Source: Branchiostoma floridae
Taxonomy: Eukaryota; Chordata; Leptocardii; Amphioxiformes; Branchiostomatidae
Length of the DNA stretch: 61,683 nt
Reading direction: 5' to 3'
Assembly (NCBI RefSeq): GCF_000003815.2
Contig: NC_049982.1
Location: forward strand, 25,404,082 to 25,465,764
How positions within the stretch are numbered: position 1 is the stretch's first letter; each line of letters begins with the position of its first letter. A model generated the notes under the pieces. It did not search any database, was not told the origin of the DNA, and saw only the letters and a list, made by a program, of their open reading frames with translations. Below, in pieces: positions 47,330-59,685 of this stretch. Both the position numbers and the translations under genes were made by a program.

Positions 47330-49080
47330 AAAAAGAAAACATTTGACAATGACATTGCACAGAGTCATCCTTAAGTACATGGCGACGTGGACAACAAAAT
47401 GAAAACAAATTTGGGCAGAAGTTTGTTGTCGTTTGCACGAACCAAGAAATTCCGGGGTCATATATTCCTATAAAAAGGGTGACCGATGTATTGTGTGTTG
47501 CCCGCATGTTGTTATATCAATTTGGAAAAAGGCTAAACAATTTATGATAAAGAGATATCATTGTTTTTTTTAATGTCCATGTTTTGCGCCGAGATTGGAA
47601 AATTGTGTTGACGTCGTCTTGTTATTTCCCGTTATTACTTTCATTCACGTACTGACAATCAAACATTGAATGACTTAATTTGATAGGTGATTACAATTTT
47701 GTCACCTTGTGTCCATTGGGAGAAAATTATCAACGTTTCTTTGTCTCAGTTCCTATGTGAGCATTGTCTACCATGACTTATGTTACTGATGGCATGTAAA
47801 TGACAAATGTAAATACATTTATATTCAGCTCAAGCAATAGCGTTTAAAGTTGCAATACGTCACTGTCGTAATGTCTAGATTGTTCAGATGGTTGTGGTGT
47901 CAATGCAGTGGTTGATTGATGGGAGAAAACGGACCAATGGGAGGCGTTTAAAAAAAACAAATTACAACGGTTCATAACGTGAAACAAACAAAATGGCGTC
48001 TGGTTGTTATTGACCCTTTTTTTAGTGACAAACATAGAATATAATAAAAATAATGGAATATACTGGCTACATCGTTCTGTATTGAATATTCATATGGAAC
48101 TGCTATGGAAGCTAAATTATTCATCATTTATGACACATATGAATCTATCTGCAATAACAGCAATCTTTTGGACACCTCAGTGTCAGAATGTCGTCTGACT
48201 ACAACGGATTTTACGTCGGTGAAGGTCACTCAAAAGGTCATAATTCAAATTGAATTTTAAGTATGAACGTAGCAAGCAAAAGGCCATAACATATAGACAA
48301 TAATTGATGTTGCTTATGACACCCTAAAGCACAATTTTCAAGAGTAATGATAAAAACCGGATGGTAAAAAAGAGGACATAAAAATACATGGGGACATTTG
48401 ATTGTCAGAGTTTTTTAGACGTAAACATTTTAATCTAACCGATTATTTCCGATGTATTTAGTAACTTTTATTAAAGCAATTCAACCCGGAAGCTATGTAA
48501 ACCACTCAGGGGACCGATAAGATCCGGCATATGTGGACAGGTGTTCAGTAAAGACAGAATTCTTACTTCACTTTACTTGTGTCAATGAAGATAATTATCC
48601 AAGGGACCATTAAAATGTGATCACTTTGGCCAGAGGAAGAGGTAGCCACTTGTAGAGGTACTAGGTTTGATTCTCAATAACAAAGTTGAAGCGACTTTAA
48701 ACGGTTGGACTGCCCAAAGCATGAATAAATGATATGACAAGTATTTACGCTTACGAAATGCCATACTGATAAATGGTTCTGTCATGTTCTTGGGGCCAAA
48801 AAAGTCTTCCGTCAAATGCAGGTGCAGAAGTTTTCAATTTTGTTTTTTCTCGAAATCGTTATTACAACATTTGATGTTATACACCTGGTACAGATATCTA
48901 AACTTATTACTGCATTGAAACAATGCAGCATGATAAGAAACAAATTTTCGCTGAGATATTTCTCAGCTACAATGTATAGAAATTCTTGACAGCAGATCCT
49001 GAGAATTAGATTTTTTAATTCATCATTCACTGACATACAGTTTGGGCTGACTAAGGACACAATAATTGAAGAACGTAAGG
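47330..49080. other. Non-genic DNA downstream of Emx
   Basis: No exon supported. AATAAA occurs near 48045 but its use by Emx is unproven. Confidence 0.3.
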
Positions 49081-49083
49081 TTT

Positions 49084-49112
49084 TGTTTGTGTGTGTGTTT
49101 GTGTGTGTGTCT

Positions 49113-49158
<46 letters not shown>

Positions 49159-49202
49159 GTGTGTGTGTGTGTGTGCGCGCGCGTTTGCTTGTGCGAGTGC
49201 GT
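49084..49202. repeat. (GT)n microsatellite abutting an assembly gap
   Basis: Interrupted GT/GC array running into the 100-N gap at 49203-49302. Confidence 0.95.
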
Positions 49203-49302
49203 NNNNNNNNNNNNNNNNNNNNNNNNNNNNNNNNNNNNNNNNNNNNNNNNNNNNNNNNNNNNNNNNNNNNNNNNNNNNNNNNNNNNNNNNNNNNNNNNNN
49301 NN
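49203..49302. other. Assembly gap, 100 N
   Basis: Gap bordering a GT microsatellite. Confidence 0.99.
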
Positions 49303-50690
49303 CTTGGCACTGACTCCTCTGACAATAAGTCACTATTTGGCCAATTCAGCTACTCTAAGAGGAGTCTGTACTAGTTATCACTTAAAGAGGGCCATTATGG
49401 CCAGGTTTTGGCCAGGCCTCCCTACTTTTCCCATTGACCCAAGCAACCACCTGTCAACTGACTATTTTCTCAATTCCCTTGAGCGGCCACATAGATGGAC
49501 AGGGTTTTACTGTATTTTCAACTTGATTGGCAAAACAGAAAAAAAAATGATGAAATAGTTGGTTTGACCAAGTGTTAAAGCCTTCCCCAAATGTCCTTGG
49601 TTTGACGTTCTACCACTTACCATGACGTCGACCAAGGAACAAATCCCGATACATTACCACCTTTAAATCGGTCCCACCGCATCTATTTACGATCATGGCC
49701 ATCAAGGATGTGTACAGACAAGTAAAACCGTTTAACCTCCAGTAGATGGGAGTTAAATCGTCCCCCTGAGTCTCCAAGGTCGCTGGAGGAGCACCCCGGT
49801 AACACGGCGTGTCCACGTGACGACACGCCGGTGTGAGACCGATACCTCCGGCGGCAGGGCTCGGGCCCGTCTAGCCGTGTGTCTCCAAGGATACCAGGTG
49901 GTCCGGGTCAGCGTTAACAAGGAGGACTCTGAGAATCGATTTGTTACGCTTTGAAATGTAAAGATGTGCTTAAAGATAAGGAGTCTTTAAATGGCGCTCT
50001 TTCACAGTGGATTCTAGACATACAGCCGAACTGTTTAAAGGTACTTTGTGGAGGATTTCGGCACCAAAATTGAAAGTATTCTCGAGACCAAAGTCTTTAT
50101 ATGTGAAGGACAGAAACACCCACTTTTCAGCATACAAGTGTCATTATCTATATTGTTTATGAACTGTGGAAAAACAAGCTGCACAAGGTCCGCTGAGTTT
50201 CTCAAGCAATCTCAGATTAGACTCTAATGTTGTCAACAACAACACATTTACATTCATATCCTAGATATTTGACTTTCTGTATAGATCGTCCGAAGTCAAC
50301 GCTTCAGGCAAGAGTATCAGAGTCTGCTATCATCTATATGAATGTTTACTGGAAAGTGAACCGTTTAAAATGGTACAATTTCCAAACGTCAATAAGTGAA
50401 GATCAAAATAAAGTTGGAGAACAGCTGAATGGCCCGGGGCTAGTCTGCTGTGACCAGTCATGTTACAGTGCCTCGAGCTCTGTGATTGACATGTCCAAGT
50501 TTGGAGCACGCCGGGACGCCCGCTGAGTGATCGGTAGAAGCCATGTAAACAATCATTGAGACCATCACACGGTCCAGAGGCCGGGGCACGGGGCACGTCT
50601 GTGTTCAGTGGGGATGGACTTGTCCTTCGCGAGAAGCTCCCTCTGAGAGTACGGTGGTAGACGTCTCGAGTTTTCCAAGGACAGGGGTGT
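49303..50690. other. Non-genic region with a CACGTG stem-loop
   Basis: No exon supported. At 49805-49830 the arms CGGCGTGTC and GACACGCCG flank a CACGTGAC loop containing an E-box. Confidence 0.3.
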
Positions 50691-50696
50691 GTAAGC

Positions 50697-50805
50697 TAGC
50701 CTGGGTACCATACGATTTCTACAGGGGCGCCTTGCACTCGCTGCCCTGCGAAAAGAGACAGCGAGTGCAAGGAGCCCCGGTATAAATCGGATGGAAGCCA
50801 GGCTA
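50697..50805. repeat. 109-bp imperfect hairpin with 47-bp arms
   Basis: Left arm 50697-50743 (TAGCCTGG ... CCTTGCACTCGCTG) and right arm 50759-50805 are complementary at about 40 of 47 positions, with a 15-nt loop. TAGCCTGGAATCCATCGTA at 51397 resembles one arm end, suggesting a foldback repeat family. A structured small-RNA precursor is an alternative. Confidence 0.65.
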
Positions 50806-51997
50806 TGTGTAAGTCACTACCTGAAACTCGTTAGGGGGTCGTTAGGATGCTTGCAAAATAGTAAAACAAAGTTGCCGAAAAGGTCCGAAATACTGAAATA
50901 TCTGCCTAGATTAGAAAAGGAGAAAGCCGCACACTATATATTAGATTCGTCACTGTTTGACCAGGACCCATATGCACACTGATTACTTTATTAATTTATG
51001 GACAGATTTTGGAATATAGTAAAGATCTCCTGTATTTCTGCATGTGTATCACTGTATATTGTCACAAGAGGATCGGTGTTCAGAATTCATAGTCGGTGCG
51101 ATCTAGTACATTTGTATACTGTAAAACAGTTCAAGACTTGCTACCGTTTTTTCGGAAGCTTCAAACCCCTAACCTCCACGCCATCCCTGGCTTTCTACAT
51201 TGATAAGTGCATGTTTCATCTGTCAGTGCGCTAACAAGGCGTGGAAGGGCTCACAGTCGTACACAAACACCCACGGTAGCTATAATACAGTACAGGTGCT
51301 AATGTTACCGATACTGGCAGCCCCTGTCACACAATCAAGACCTTCCCACGACTCTTCTCCCGAACATTTCTCAACCAAGGTCGGCGCTGAGTTTGGAGTA
51401 GCCTGGAATCCATCGTATTCCAGATCTAGGTACAATTTGCTCCTCTGATCGCATCCAAGTAGAATAAGACTTCCCCGACGTCGGTTTCTCAAATCGTATA
51501 GTCAGCTGGCGCTGACGACTTTTACAAGACTAGGAGGCGATCTTTGGACCAACCAATTCCCAATCACACTGATATCACCTTGCTCTGCCTCACGACTTTC
51601 AAGCATGGTCTGGAGAAGGTCGGGAAACCACGGTCGGCCATGTGTAACAAAGCGAGGTTTCACTTGTTGTCCATCTGTAATTTTCACGTCGATTTACACA
51701 ATTCGGACATTTTTCTCAACTTAGCGTATGATTTTATTCCTCTACCATTGCAGGTACATATAAAACGTTAACGTTACATCATTTCGCAACTTTCGGCATC
51801 GAATCGGTTTGGTATTTCTCGAATTGACACAAATCTGAATGGAAAATCCAAGACTCGAAGCTCCTAGGGTGCACATACATGTACTAGTAGGACGTTATAA
51901 AAATGTTTAATTTGCAAACGATTATGTTTCATGTTGTAATATGTCATCGTAATGTCTCACAGTCACTTATTGCAATTACATGACACAAAACCAAAAA
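50806..51997. other. Non-genic region
   Basis: No exon with a recognisable domain or splice context on either strand. Confidence 0.3.
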
Positions 51998-52182
51998 TAC
52001 TGTAAAGTGGGACATTTTCGCGGTTTTCGGGGTGGCTTCTTCATTCGAAGCTTTAAACCGTCGCGAAATTTTCCCGTTACAGTAAAATCCTACATGGCAG
52101 TTTCAACAGCGAATCTTACCACTGCGTCTTTTTTTTTCATACCACAAAATTAAATCCCCTCGAACATTTCCACTTCACAGTA
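51998..52182. mobile_element. MITE-like element, TACTGTAAA family, copy 4
   Basis: It starts TACTGTAAAGTGG, ends CACTTCACAGTA, and contains TTCGCGGTTTTC and ATTAAATCCCC as in the other copies. Confidence 0.5.
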
Positions 52183-55072
52183 CATCGTTAATGATGGATC
52201 TAAAAAAATTCCAAATATTCATTTCTTGAGGAGAAATACACAAAACGACGTATGTTGAGAGATTAACCAAAGTTCGACCCTTGTGAAGCGGATACTCTCT
52301 ATATCCTTTCCCAGTTGACAGACGATCCACGCCCGGCGGCGTACATGTACAGCTTGTGCGAAAAGTGGGCTGCCTGTTTGTCGTAGTGGACATCGTCAGA
52401 TGAAAGACAAGAAAAAGACTCTAAACCATTCGCCCATCGTAGAAAAGCCTACTTGGCAGAAAAATGAAAATTGACGTTACAAATGGTTAGATACATATCT
52501 TGACTTGCACCGGGACTACTTGTTACGTAGTACTGAACGTTTTCAATAAAACAAATCTACGTTTCTTGGTTTCAGATACATGTAGGTCAATACTGGTTGT
52601 ATCAACAGTACGCACTATACCAGGGGTTAGCTGTAATGTTATGTTTGTTAAGAAAGAGGTCAGTTCACACGCTCTACCGACTGTGACAACATCCGCTCTG
52701 CCGATTCAAAACAACTTTAAGGACATCGAGCGCGACATCAACGACAACTGCAGCTTGATATTTTTTCTTTGAAGAAAATATCATCATATAGTGAACAATG
52801 GACAAACGTTTCTCATTTCCCAATTCGTTCTACCTTCTGTTTCTCTTTCCGTCTTCCTCCTTTCCTCTCTCTGATACCTGTCTGTCTTTGTATTAATTAC
52901 CTCCCTCTCTTCCTCACATTCTTGCTCTTCACTCTGTCTCTTCCCTCTTCCTTCTCTCTATCTCCCGCCCTCCCTTTCTCTCTCCCTCTCTCTCTCTTTC
53001 TGTCTATCTCTCTGAGTAGCTCCGACACGATCAGTTACAGCCCTGGACAGCAGAGTTTATGATACACAGACTCGAAATTTTGTATATATGATACTTTTGA
53101 ATTACGCAATTACGGAGAGGATAGAAGAGACTCGGGAGCTATATTACGGCTGGATACCAGGTTAACTTTTGAACACTGTTGATGTCAGACTACTTTGGCC
53201 TACTCGTTGATCGCAGGTCCCAGCCCTTCCCAGCCCTTCCCAGCTGCCCAATTTGCGGTAGGTAGAAGCTGGAACTGTTTCCCATCCTATCCTGTTACCC
53301 GCCGTAATGTAGCGGACACATGGTTAACAGGTTCCACCTGGCGTGCGCAGATAACACCGTGCCCAGCTGCGCCCCTGGGTGCCACGACAAAGACAGAAGG
53401 GTAGAGCCCTTTAAAATCCGCTAATTTAGTGCGAGGGAGTTTCGGACGATGCAATATAAACAGGCAAACCTGTACTAGTGACCATTTCTACATAAGGGCT
53501 ACCTGGCTCACCATTGACACATAACGTTAGTGACCACCTGTCCACCACCAGATTTTGTCGGTCCACTGAGGGCTAGTGGTCTTTTGGAGCAATTTTGTGT
53601 GTACAATACAAATGGTCCTGCTGTCCGCTGGCTAACTGTGCAATATATAATGTGATTGCAATTGTGACTTTTTCTGCACCTGCGATGCTACAGTATCTGT
53701 GGGCTACAATAATACAGCACTGTATAGTCTTGTGCTAAACGACAGAAAAACAGACCCGTTTAGGTCGCCCTTTTGGTGCTTTCCTTGGAATGCGTATACA
53801 TGTCCTGGAATTTTTATAGGCAATAAACGCTCTATACCTTATACGTTCTATTCCTTATATTGAGGAATAACGTTAACCAATTCTTCTGTCGAAATTAAAC
53901 AAAACTACACAAAATGGGCATCGTCCGTTGTAATCATGGTGTGGTTTTGCTGTCATAGTTATGAATATAATAACACATATTTGTAAAAAAGTTTTATGAA
54001 TCAACCCAAATTGACATGATACAACGAGCGTTCTTAGGAAACTTGATACTATGTTGTAATTTCAAAGGTGGCTTGAGCCATTATAAAATCATTTTCTTCC
54101 ATTCAATGTTTCGTAACATCTTTCAACACCACAAACTTAATTTAGATAACCCGCATATACTAGGAGGCTTTCGTTACTGATAAAAAATACCTCCACACTT
54201 CGGAGGTATTACAGATGACCTCGAAGCTGCGGACAGACAGCATTAAAAGGCTCCAAACACTTTTTATCCATTTATCTGAGTGGGTGGACTATTGCTTGCT
54301 CGGTTTGTAATTAGTGTTTAGACAGATTTGGCCCCGATAAGATCAGAAACTGAAACTGTATCCGCAGACAAGTCGGACTCTCATAAATTTACATACACAG
54401 ACTTTGGCAACGCACTAGACTGAAGTTGGCGTAAGTAGAAGATACTCGCACTGTAGTAAACAAAGCATCCTGTTTGACATCTTATAATACTTGTAAGATT
54501 TGAAACACTAGCAGTCTTTCATCTATTGCTAAACAACAGTTACTCAAGCAACTGGATATGATTTTGGAAACGGCCAGATGTTTCGGATAGCATCCACTAT
54601 CTTTCGTCGGTAACACTGATGGGAGAAACTGGGTCTTACCTATTTAGACTCACTTTTAGCCTTCTAGTTCTTTTAACTCAATGGCCACCACGTATCAATA
54701 CCCAATTACAACTCATGGGCACAACTTTGGTGCCTACTCAAGGAATTGAGCACAGAACCTTTCAATTCAAAAGTCAACAACTCTCAGACACAAGACAACC
54801 TTCAAAGTTCAAACCTTCAATATAATTTCTTTCCATCAACATTTCATACATACTGAAAAAACACAACAGAACAACTGTGAAACTCTACATGATGAATGTC
54901 CCTTCAAACTTTGCCACAAATTTTGCCTCAGGCGGAACAAAAGACTTTTGACACATTTGTCATTCCTTCTCGTTATGTATAATGATGAATGTGGCCCTTT
55001 TTTCACGCATCACTTGTTGCAGATTATAACTCACAAACGCTCTACATTCGTACATATTTCTTCAACGTGCGG
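52183..55072. other. Non-genic region
   Basis: No supported exon. It includes the CT tract, a small CCCAGCCCTT repeat near 53220 and a perfect 9-bp stem-loop AATACCTCC/GGAGGTATT at 54187-54211. Confidence 0.3.
52840..53015. repeat. Pyrimidine-rich (CT)n-like low-complexity tract
   Basis: TCTC/CCTC-rich tract on the plus strand. The 97-codon frame across it is low complexity. Confidence 0.8.
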
Positions 55073-55281
55073 TACTGTAAATGGGAAAATGTTCGTGGTG
55101 ATTCAATTTTGCGGCAGGTAGCAAAAAGCATTCAATTTGGTTTTAAGTTCGCGGTTTATAAATCTACAGGATTTTTACCGTAAAAGGTGAAATGATCGCG
55201 GTGATTTTAAGTTTGCGATGAAGAGGTCACTGTGAAAAATGTGAACATAAAACCACCTCGAATATTTCCCCATTTACAGTA
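55073..55281. mobile_element. MITE-like element, TACTGTAAA family, copy 5
   Basis: It starts TACTGTAAATGGG and ends CCATTTACAGTA, a clean terminal inverted repeat. The interior has TTCGCGGTTT and ATCGCGGTGATT. No transposase is present, so it is non-autonomous. Confidence 0.55.
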
Positions 55282-55814
55282 TCAAAAGGATTCCAGACGT
55301 TTAGCCACATTTAAAAGCCACTATAACTTTTGTACCACATCTTCGAGAAAAGAACGGTTTCTTATGTGGTGACTGACCATTTCCTTCAAGCAGATACATG
55401 TCTTACCTAACGTATTCGCATTCAGTATTCGTTAAACGTAGTATTATATATTTGGCTACGCATACGATCTTTAAAATCCATAATTCTTTACTAGTAGGTT
55501 TTTAACTCTTGACAGGACATGACAGATGTAACAAAAATCTCGCTGCGACAATACAGTATGTTTAAGCACACCAGGTGTTCAGCCGCAGGGCACGTACAGG
55601 TAACTGACAGGTAAAACAATGCCGCAACACCTTGCGGCAAACTCACATGCACAACAGGTGGGCGATTAGAACAATGTCCCAACTTGCGTGGCGATGAAAA
55701 CAGTCTCTTTATGAACGGTTGTTTACTGATGATTGTACACTGTTCGCTCGTCCAGTCAGACCTTGTAGTTAGCAGTGAACTAGTGGCATAGGGCAAGCAA
55801 GTTTCCTTGCTATT

Positions 55815-56012
55815 TCAGTAGCAGTGTATATTTTTTACAGGTAGGAGTTGCTAGTCCTTTTTTCCCCTTTAACGTGACTAAGACACCTTCTCAAACAACC
55901 ATTTCACGTCCACGTCGAAAAATGGGTGCTGCCTTAACCAAGATGCCCTATTACGTTAACCAGGGGTCTCCCAGTTGGAACCGGGCGCTCAACTGTGAGG
56001 CTGCTACTGCAT
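55815..56012 (-). mobile_element. tRNA-derived SINE, copy inverted relative to copy 1
   Basis: On the minus strand the head reads GTAGCAGCCTCACAGTTGAG, then CGGTTCCAACTGGGAGAC, then a body with GGCAGCACCCAT and GACTAGCAACTCCTACCTGT, in the same order as at 32939-33200. Confidence 0.7.
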
Positions 56013-56203
56013 ACATCTAGTGTCAACAATCCAATGATATCAATAATACTGATGATATTGTTTTTTACAAGATTTCAGAGTGTTTATATCTTGAATTTTT
56101 TTTCTCCCTTAGAAGAAGTGAAGCCTTGTCTCAAGTTCGATCATGCATATGACACGTAAAATGATTTACACCACAGTTAACAAGTCTTCATGTAGAAAAC
56201 AAT

Positions 56204-56325
56204 TATACGAGACCTTTATATAACAGCGAGCATTATGTCATGCTCTGCTGATTTTTGCATTAGGGAGGTCATGGTTTCGAACCCCTGCCGGGTCATACGA
56301 GTATACCAAATATACGAGACCTTTA
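56204..56325 (+). mobile_element. Short tRNA-like SINE with perfect 15-bp target-site duplications
   Basis: TATACGAGACCTTTA occurs at 56204-56218 and again at 56311-56325. The 92-bp insert between them contains GGTTTCGAACCCCTGCC, a tRNA T-arm/B-box. Exact duplications imply a relatively young retroposition. Confidence 0.75.
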
Positions 56326-59300
56326 GCGAGAATAATATTGTTTAATTAGTAGAATCTTATTATCCTATATTGTTCAATTAGTAGAATTGTAAGATGTATT
56401 CTCTATTCTTTCTCTCTTTTTTGTTGTAGTTTATAATTCACCATACAAAGGTAACTGTACTTTTTGTCGTGCCAATAAAGCTTGGTATTGGTAATATGTT
56501 TTTGTAAACGTTGAGAATGGTACATGCTGCTTTTTCTGCTTAGCACATATGGGAAAGAACATGGAACTTGAACACACATTTAGATCTGACCCGGCTTGCA
56601 GTTAAAGCACTGATCGCATGGCGTTACAGGTGCGTTGGTAGTCATATTGGTGGTCTTGTTTGCATTTCAGTGAATCACACGGCGCAGCTCAAACGTTTTC
56701 CGATATCTCGAAATCTTCGAATACTAAGAAAAATATTAACGTTACATCCTTCATAACATTGCTAAACGTAGCATATTTTGGGAAAACATAAATATGCCAC
56801 ATTTGTGCCAGAAAATTTACATTTCTTTTTGTTGGACGTATGAAGCTAGAGATAACCTATTAGAATAGACTGTTTTCCTACCTTCGTCATGGAAAGCCAA
56901 GATGTTTCTTCTTCCCCACGTCCAATTCTTCATCAAGAAGTGACACATTGGAAAAGTTCCGACTGGAGGAAGATGGAGACGTCACGTCGTGCACAACGAT
57001 TACCGAGCAGCTGCTCCCCCTTGCAGACCTGTACGGAACAACAACACTCGTTTCAACTGGTGGTGCCGAATGTTTCCTTCACCAAAAATATCATTTTGTT
57101 CTCTCTGTCTCTGTGTTTGTGTGTATTTATGAACAACATAAGTCGAGATGTTGTGGGCGGTTAACCGGTTAAAAAATGAAGGTGTCTACGAACACGATAA
57201 AGGACAAATTCATTGTTTAGCTTGTTCAGTTTTCTGTTCAAACTTCCTGACGACATAGATTTCATAATTTTGCCCCCGTTTCCTTCCCTTCAATAAACCA
57301 CTTACTCATTCGTACAGTACATTTTACTCTTCATGTCTTTGCTCTCAACTCACCTTCCTAGGCTCCGCATGCACTTGAACTGTCTGCGTGAATTTCCTTT
57401 GTTGTGTGCATATTATCCCCCTATATGCACGTAGCAGGCCTCGCCTGTTTCCCAAATCTTTCGCACCTGTGCTTCGTGAGACTTGTTTACTCTCTACACC
57501 TGCGCTTGGGATTTACTTCATTAGAATATTTGACGGAAACGCGCCCACTCTCTCATTGGTCGAACGACTAATTGCCATTCTCTCATTGGTTGACAGCTAA
57601 ATGTGATAGCCTGTAAGGATTACTAATTAGGCCTGATGTTGACCGTGATGCTGATCGTGTTATTCCGCAGGTATCTGCTAGATGACGTTTCTACAAAGTA
57701 TTGCTGCCTCCAGTCGGGTAAGATGCGGCAGTTTATAAATGTTTAAGTGATATGGCCATTTCCTCGAAGCCGATGTATATCGGAAGGGTAGCGGCGCTAC
57801 AAACGTCGACTTGAATTCTGTTGGCCAAATAGAGCGATTCCATGACTCGGTCTACCCCCGTCAAAATGCAAAATAAAAACACAAAACTGCTACTTTTTGA
57901 CTAACATGCAACCACTCTCTCATTGGTCAAACGGCTAATTGCTATTTACTCATAGGTTGAACTGATAATTGTGATAGGCAGTCAGAATCGGTCTATTCGG
58001 CCTGGTGCTGACCTTGGTGCTGATTGTGTAGTCCCGCAAGTACCTGCTAGATGGCGTTTCTACACAGTATAGCAGCTTCTCTATATTGTTGTCTTCTATC
58101 AAAAGTACCTACAATGACAATGACCTTTCATGTCCACAAGAGCAGAATGCATTTTATTGATTATGAGGGAAAAAAAATCAGCATGGTTTGAAATATGCTA
58201 TATATAAGCACAGTGTACTGACCAAGGCACTGACAAGAGAATTGCATACATTATAAGCTACACAGTCAAACTATTTGACACTTGTGCAAAAAATATACAC
58301 TCTTCTGATGTTATCAAACACCAAACCTTAACAATCATACATCCATATTTTTATTCCTGCTGCCAGGCAATCAAATTGAATTCCGTCCATGACGTCACAG
58401 TGAACATGGCAGCTGATTCAGAACATGGCACCGCTGCTCAAGAAAAAAAATGTGTGTAATTATTGCGATTATATACAATGACAATTTATCATAATTATTA
58501 TAATATTTGCTTTGTTATGATTATGATATTGCAGATATTCTTAATAGCTCTCATAGAACATTTCATCTTAATATTTCATAAAATTTATAACATATCATTA
58601 ATATCATCTCTGCTAAATACAAATTAAAGAAAAGTCAACATGCATTGATTGCGCATATACTTCTCAGTAAAATTAACAGCATTAACATTGTTTTAAATAA
58701 ACAATATAAAAACAAAGCTTTACTTGGTTACATTGTATATGTATTGCAAACAGTTCCACAAATTCTACGTTTATCACTTGTGACAAATCTTTGTGTGTTC
58801 CTATTACCAACATTTCCTTGGTAAATCATCACATTTTGTATGACTTATTCTTTGAAGCAGAATCTTTAAAGACTGTAAGCAATATTCATATTCACTAGTG
58901 TAATGGCAAAGCGGGTGTATCCCTTTGCTGTATAAAAGCAGATTTTGTTACAATGACACAATGACGGAGAGCAATTACAATAGAGGAGAAGTTTTTTTGG
59001 TGGGGCACGGAGGTGTTGCAACAATACAAGCCAAGATGTTAGAAATGTTACATTCTGCTTTCTCTGCTTGGCACTTGGGAAATCGTAATTGAACACACAC
59101 AAACTGTCAGTGTATTTGCACTGCATTTTCATTCATGGACTTACTAGATGCAATGATCTGGTAAGAATTTATCTACAATTCTGGAGTAACTTCCCAACAG
59201 TATTAATGGCAAGACTTTATATTTTGTAAGTGGCAAGACAAGACATCTGTCAATATAGAGGAACAGATCTTCATGGCACTATAATATCCAATCCCAAAAG

Positions 59301-59501
59301 TGCTAGAGGAAAGAGCTGTCCAATCCAAACAACAACAAATGTGGTCCAGTTAAATAGTTAAGTCAGGGGGTGAAAATACTGCTCAGACCTTTTCTGTTGC
59401 ATGTGGTTATGCCCCCTTGCAGGAAGTGATAGAACTGTACTGAAGTGTTCTTGACATGAAGACCACTTTCAACTATCAACAGTGACAGGCACAACGGATG
59501 A
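56326..59501. other. Intergenic DNA and probable 3' UTR of TBC1D2-like gene
   Basis: Segments 57547-57715 and 57912-58082 are diverged direct repeats, each starting CTCTCATTGGTC. Minus-strand AATAAA candidates for the TBC gene lie at 58153-58158 and 58350-58355. No other exon is supported. Confidence 0.4.
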
Positions 59502-59685
59502 CTAGCTCTCGTCATCACTTAGGAAGTCTGTTGTTTTCTGCTCATAAGAACTGGTGAAGTCTTCCCGGATGGCGTCCAGCTCCCGTAGTTCCGCCCAGAC
59601 GTTCTCCTTGTGGAACAAACGCCGAGCGTTGATGTTGCGTCTGGGGAACGGGTTGAGGTCGTGGAAAGCAATTTGGGCCAGTCGT
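59502..59685 (-). CDS. TBC1D2B: TBC1D2-like terminal exon
   Basis: Begins RLAQIAFHDLNPFPRR after ACACTAG and ends with the acidic tail FLSDDES then TAG. Confidence 0.88.

Noticed and set aside
56948-57172. Possible exon reading EKFRLEEDGDVTSC and EQLLPLADLYG
   Set aside because: The composition looks coding-like, but there is no ATG start, no convincing acceptor/donor pair and no domain I recognise; a transcript match would revive it.
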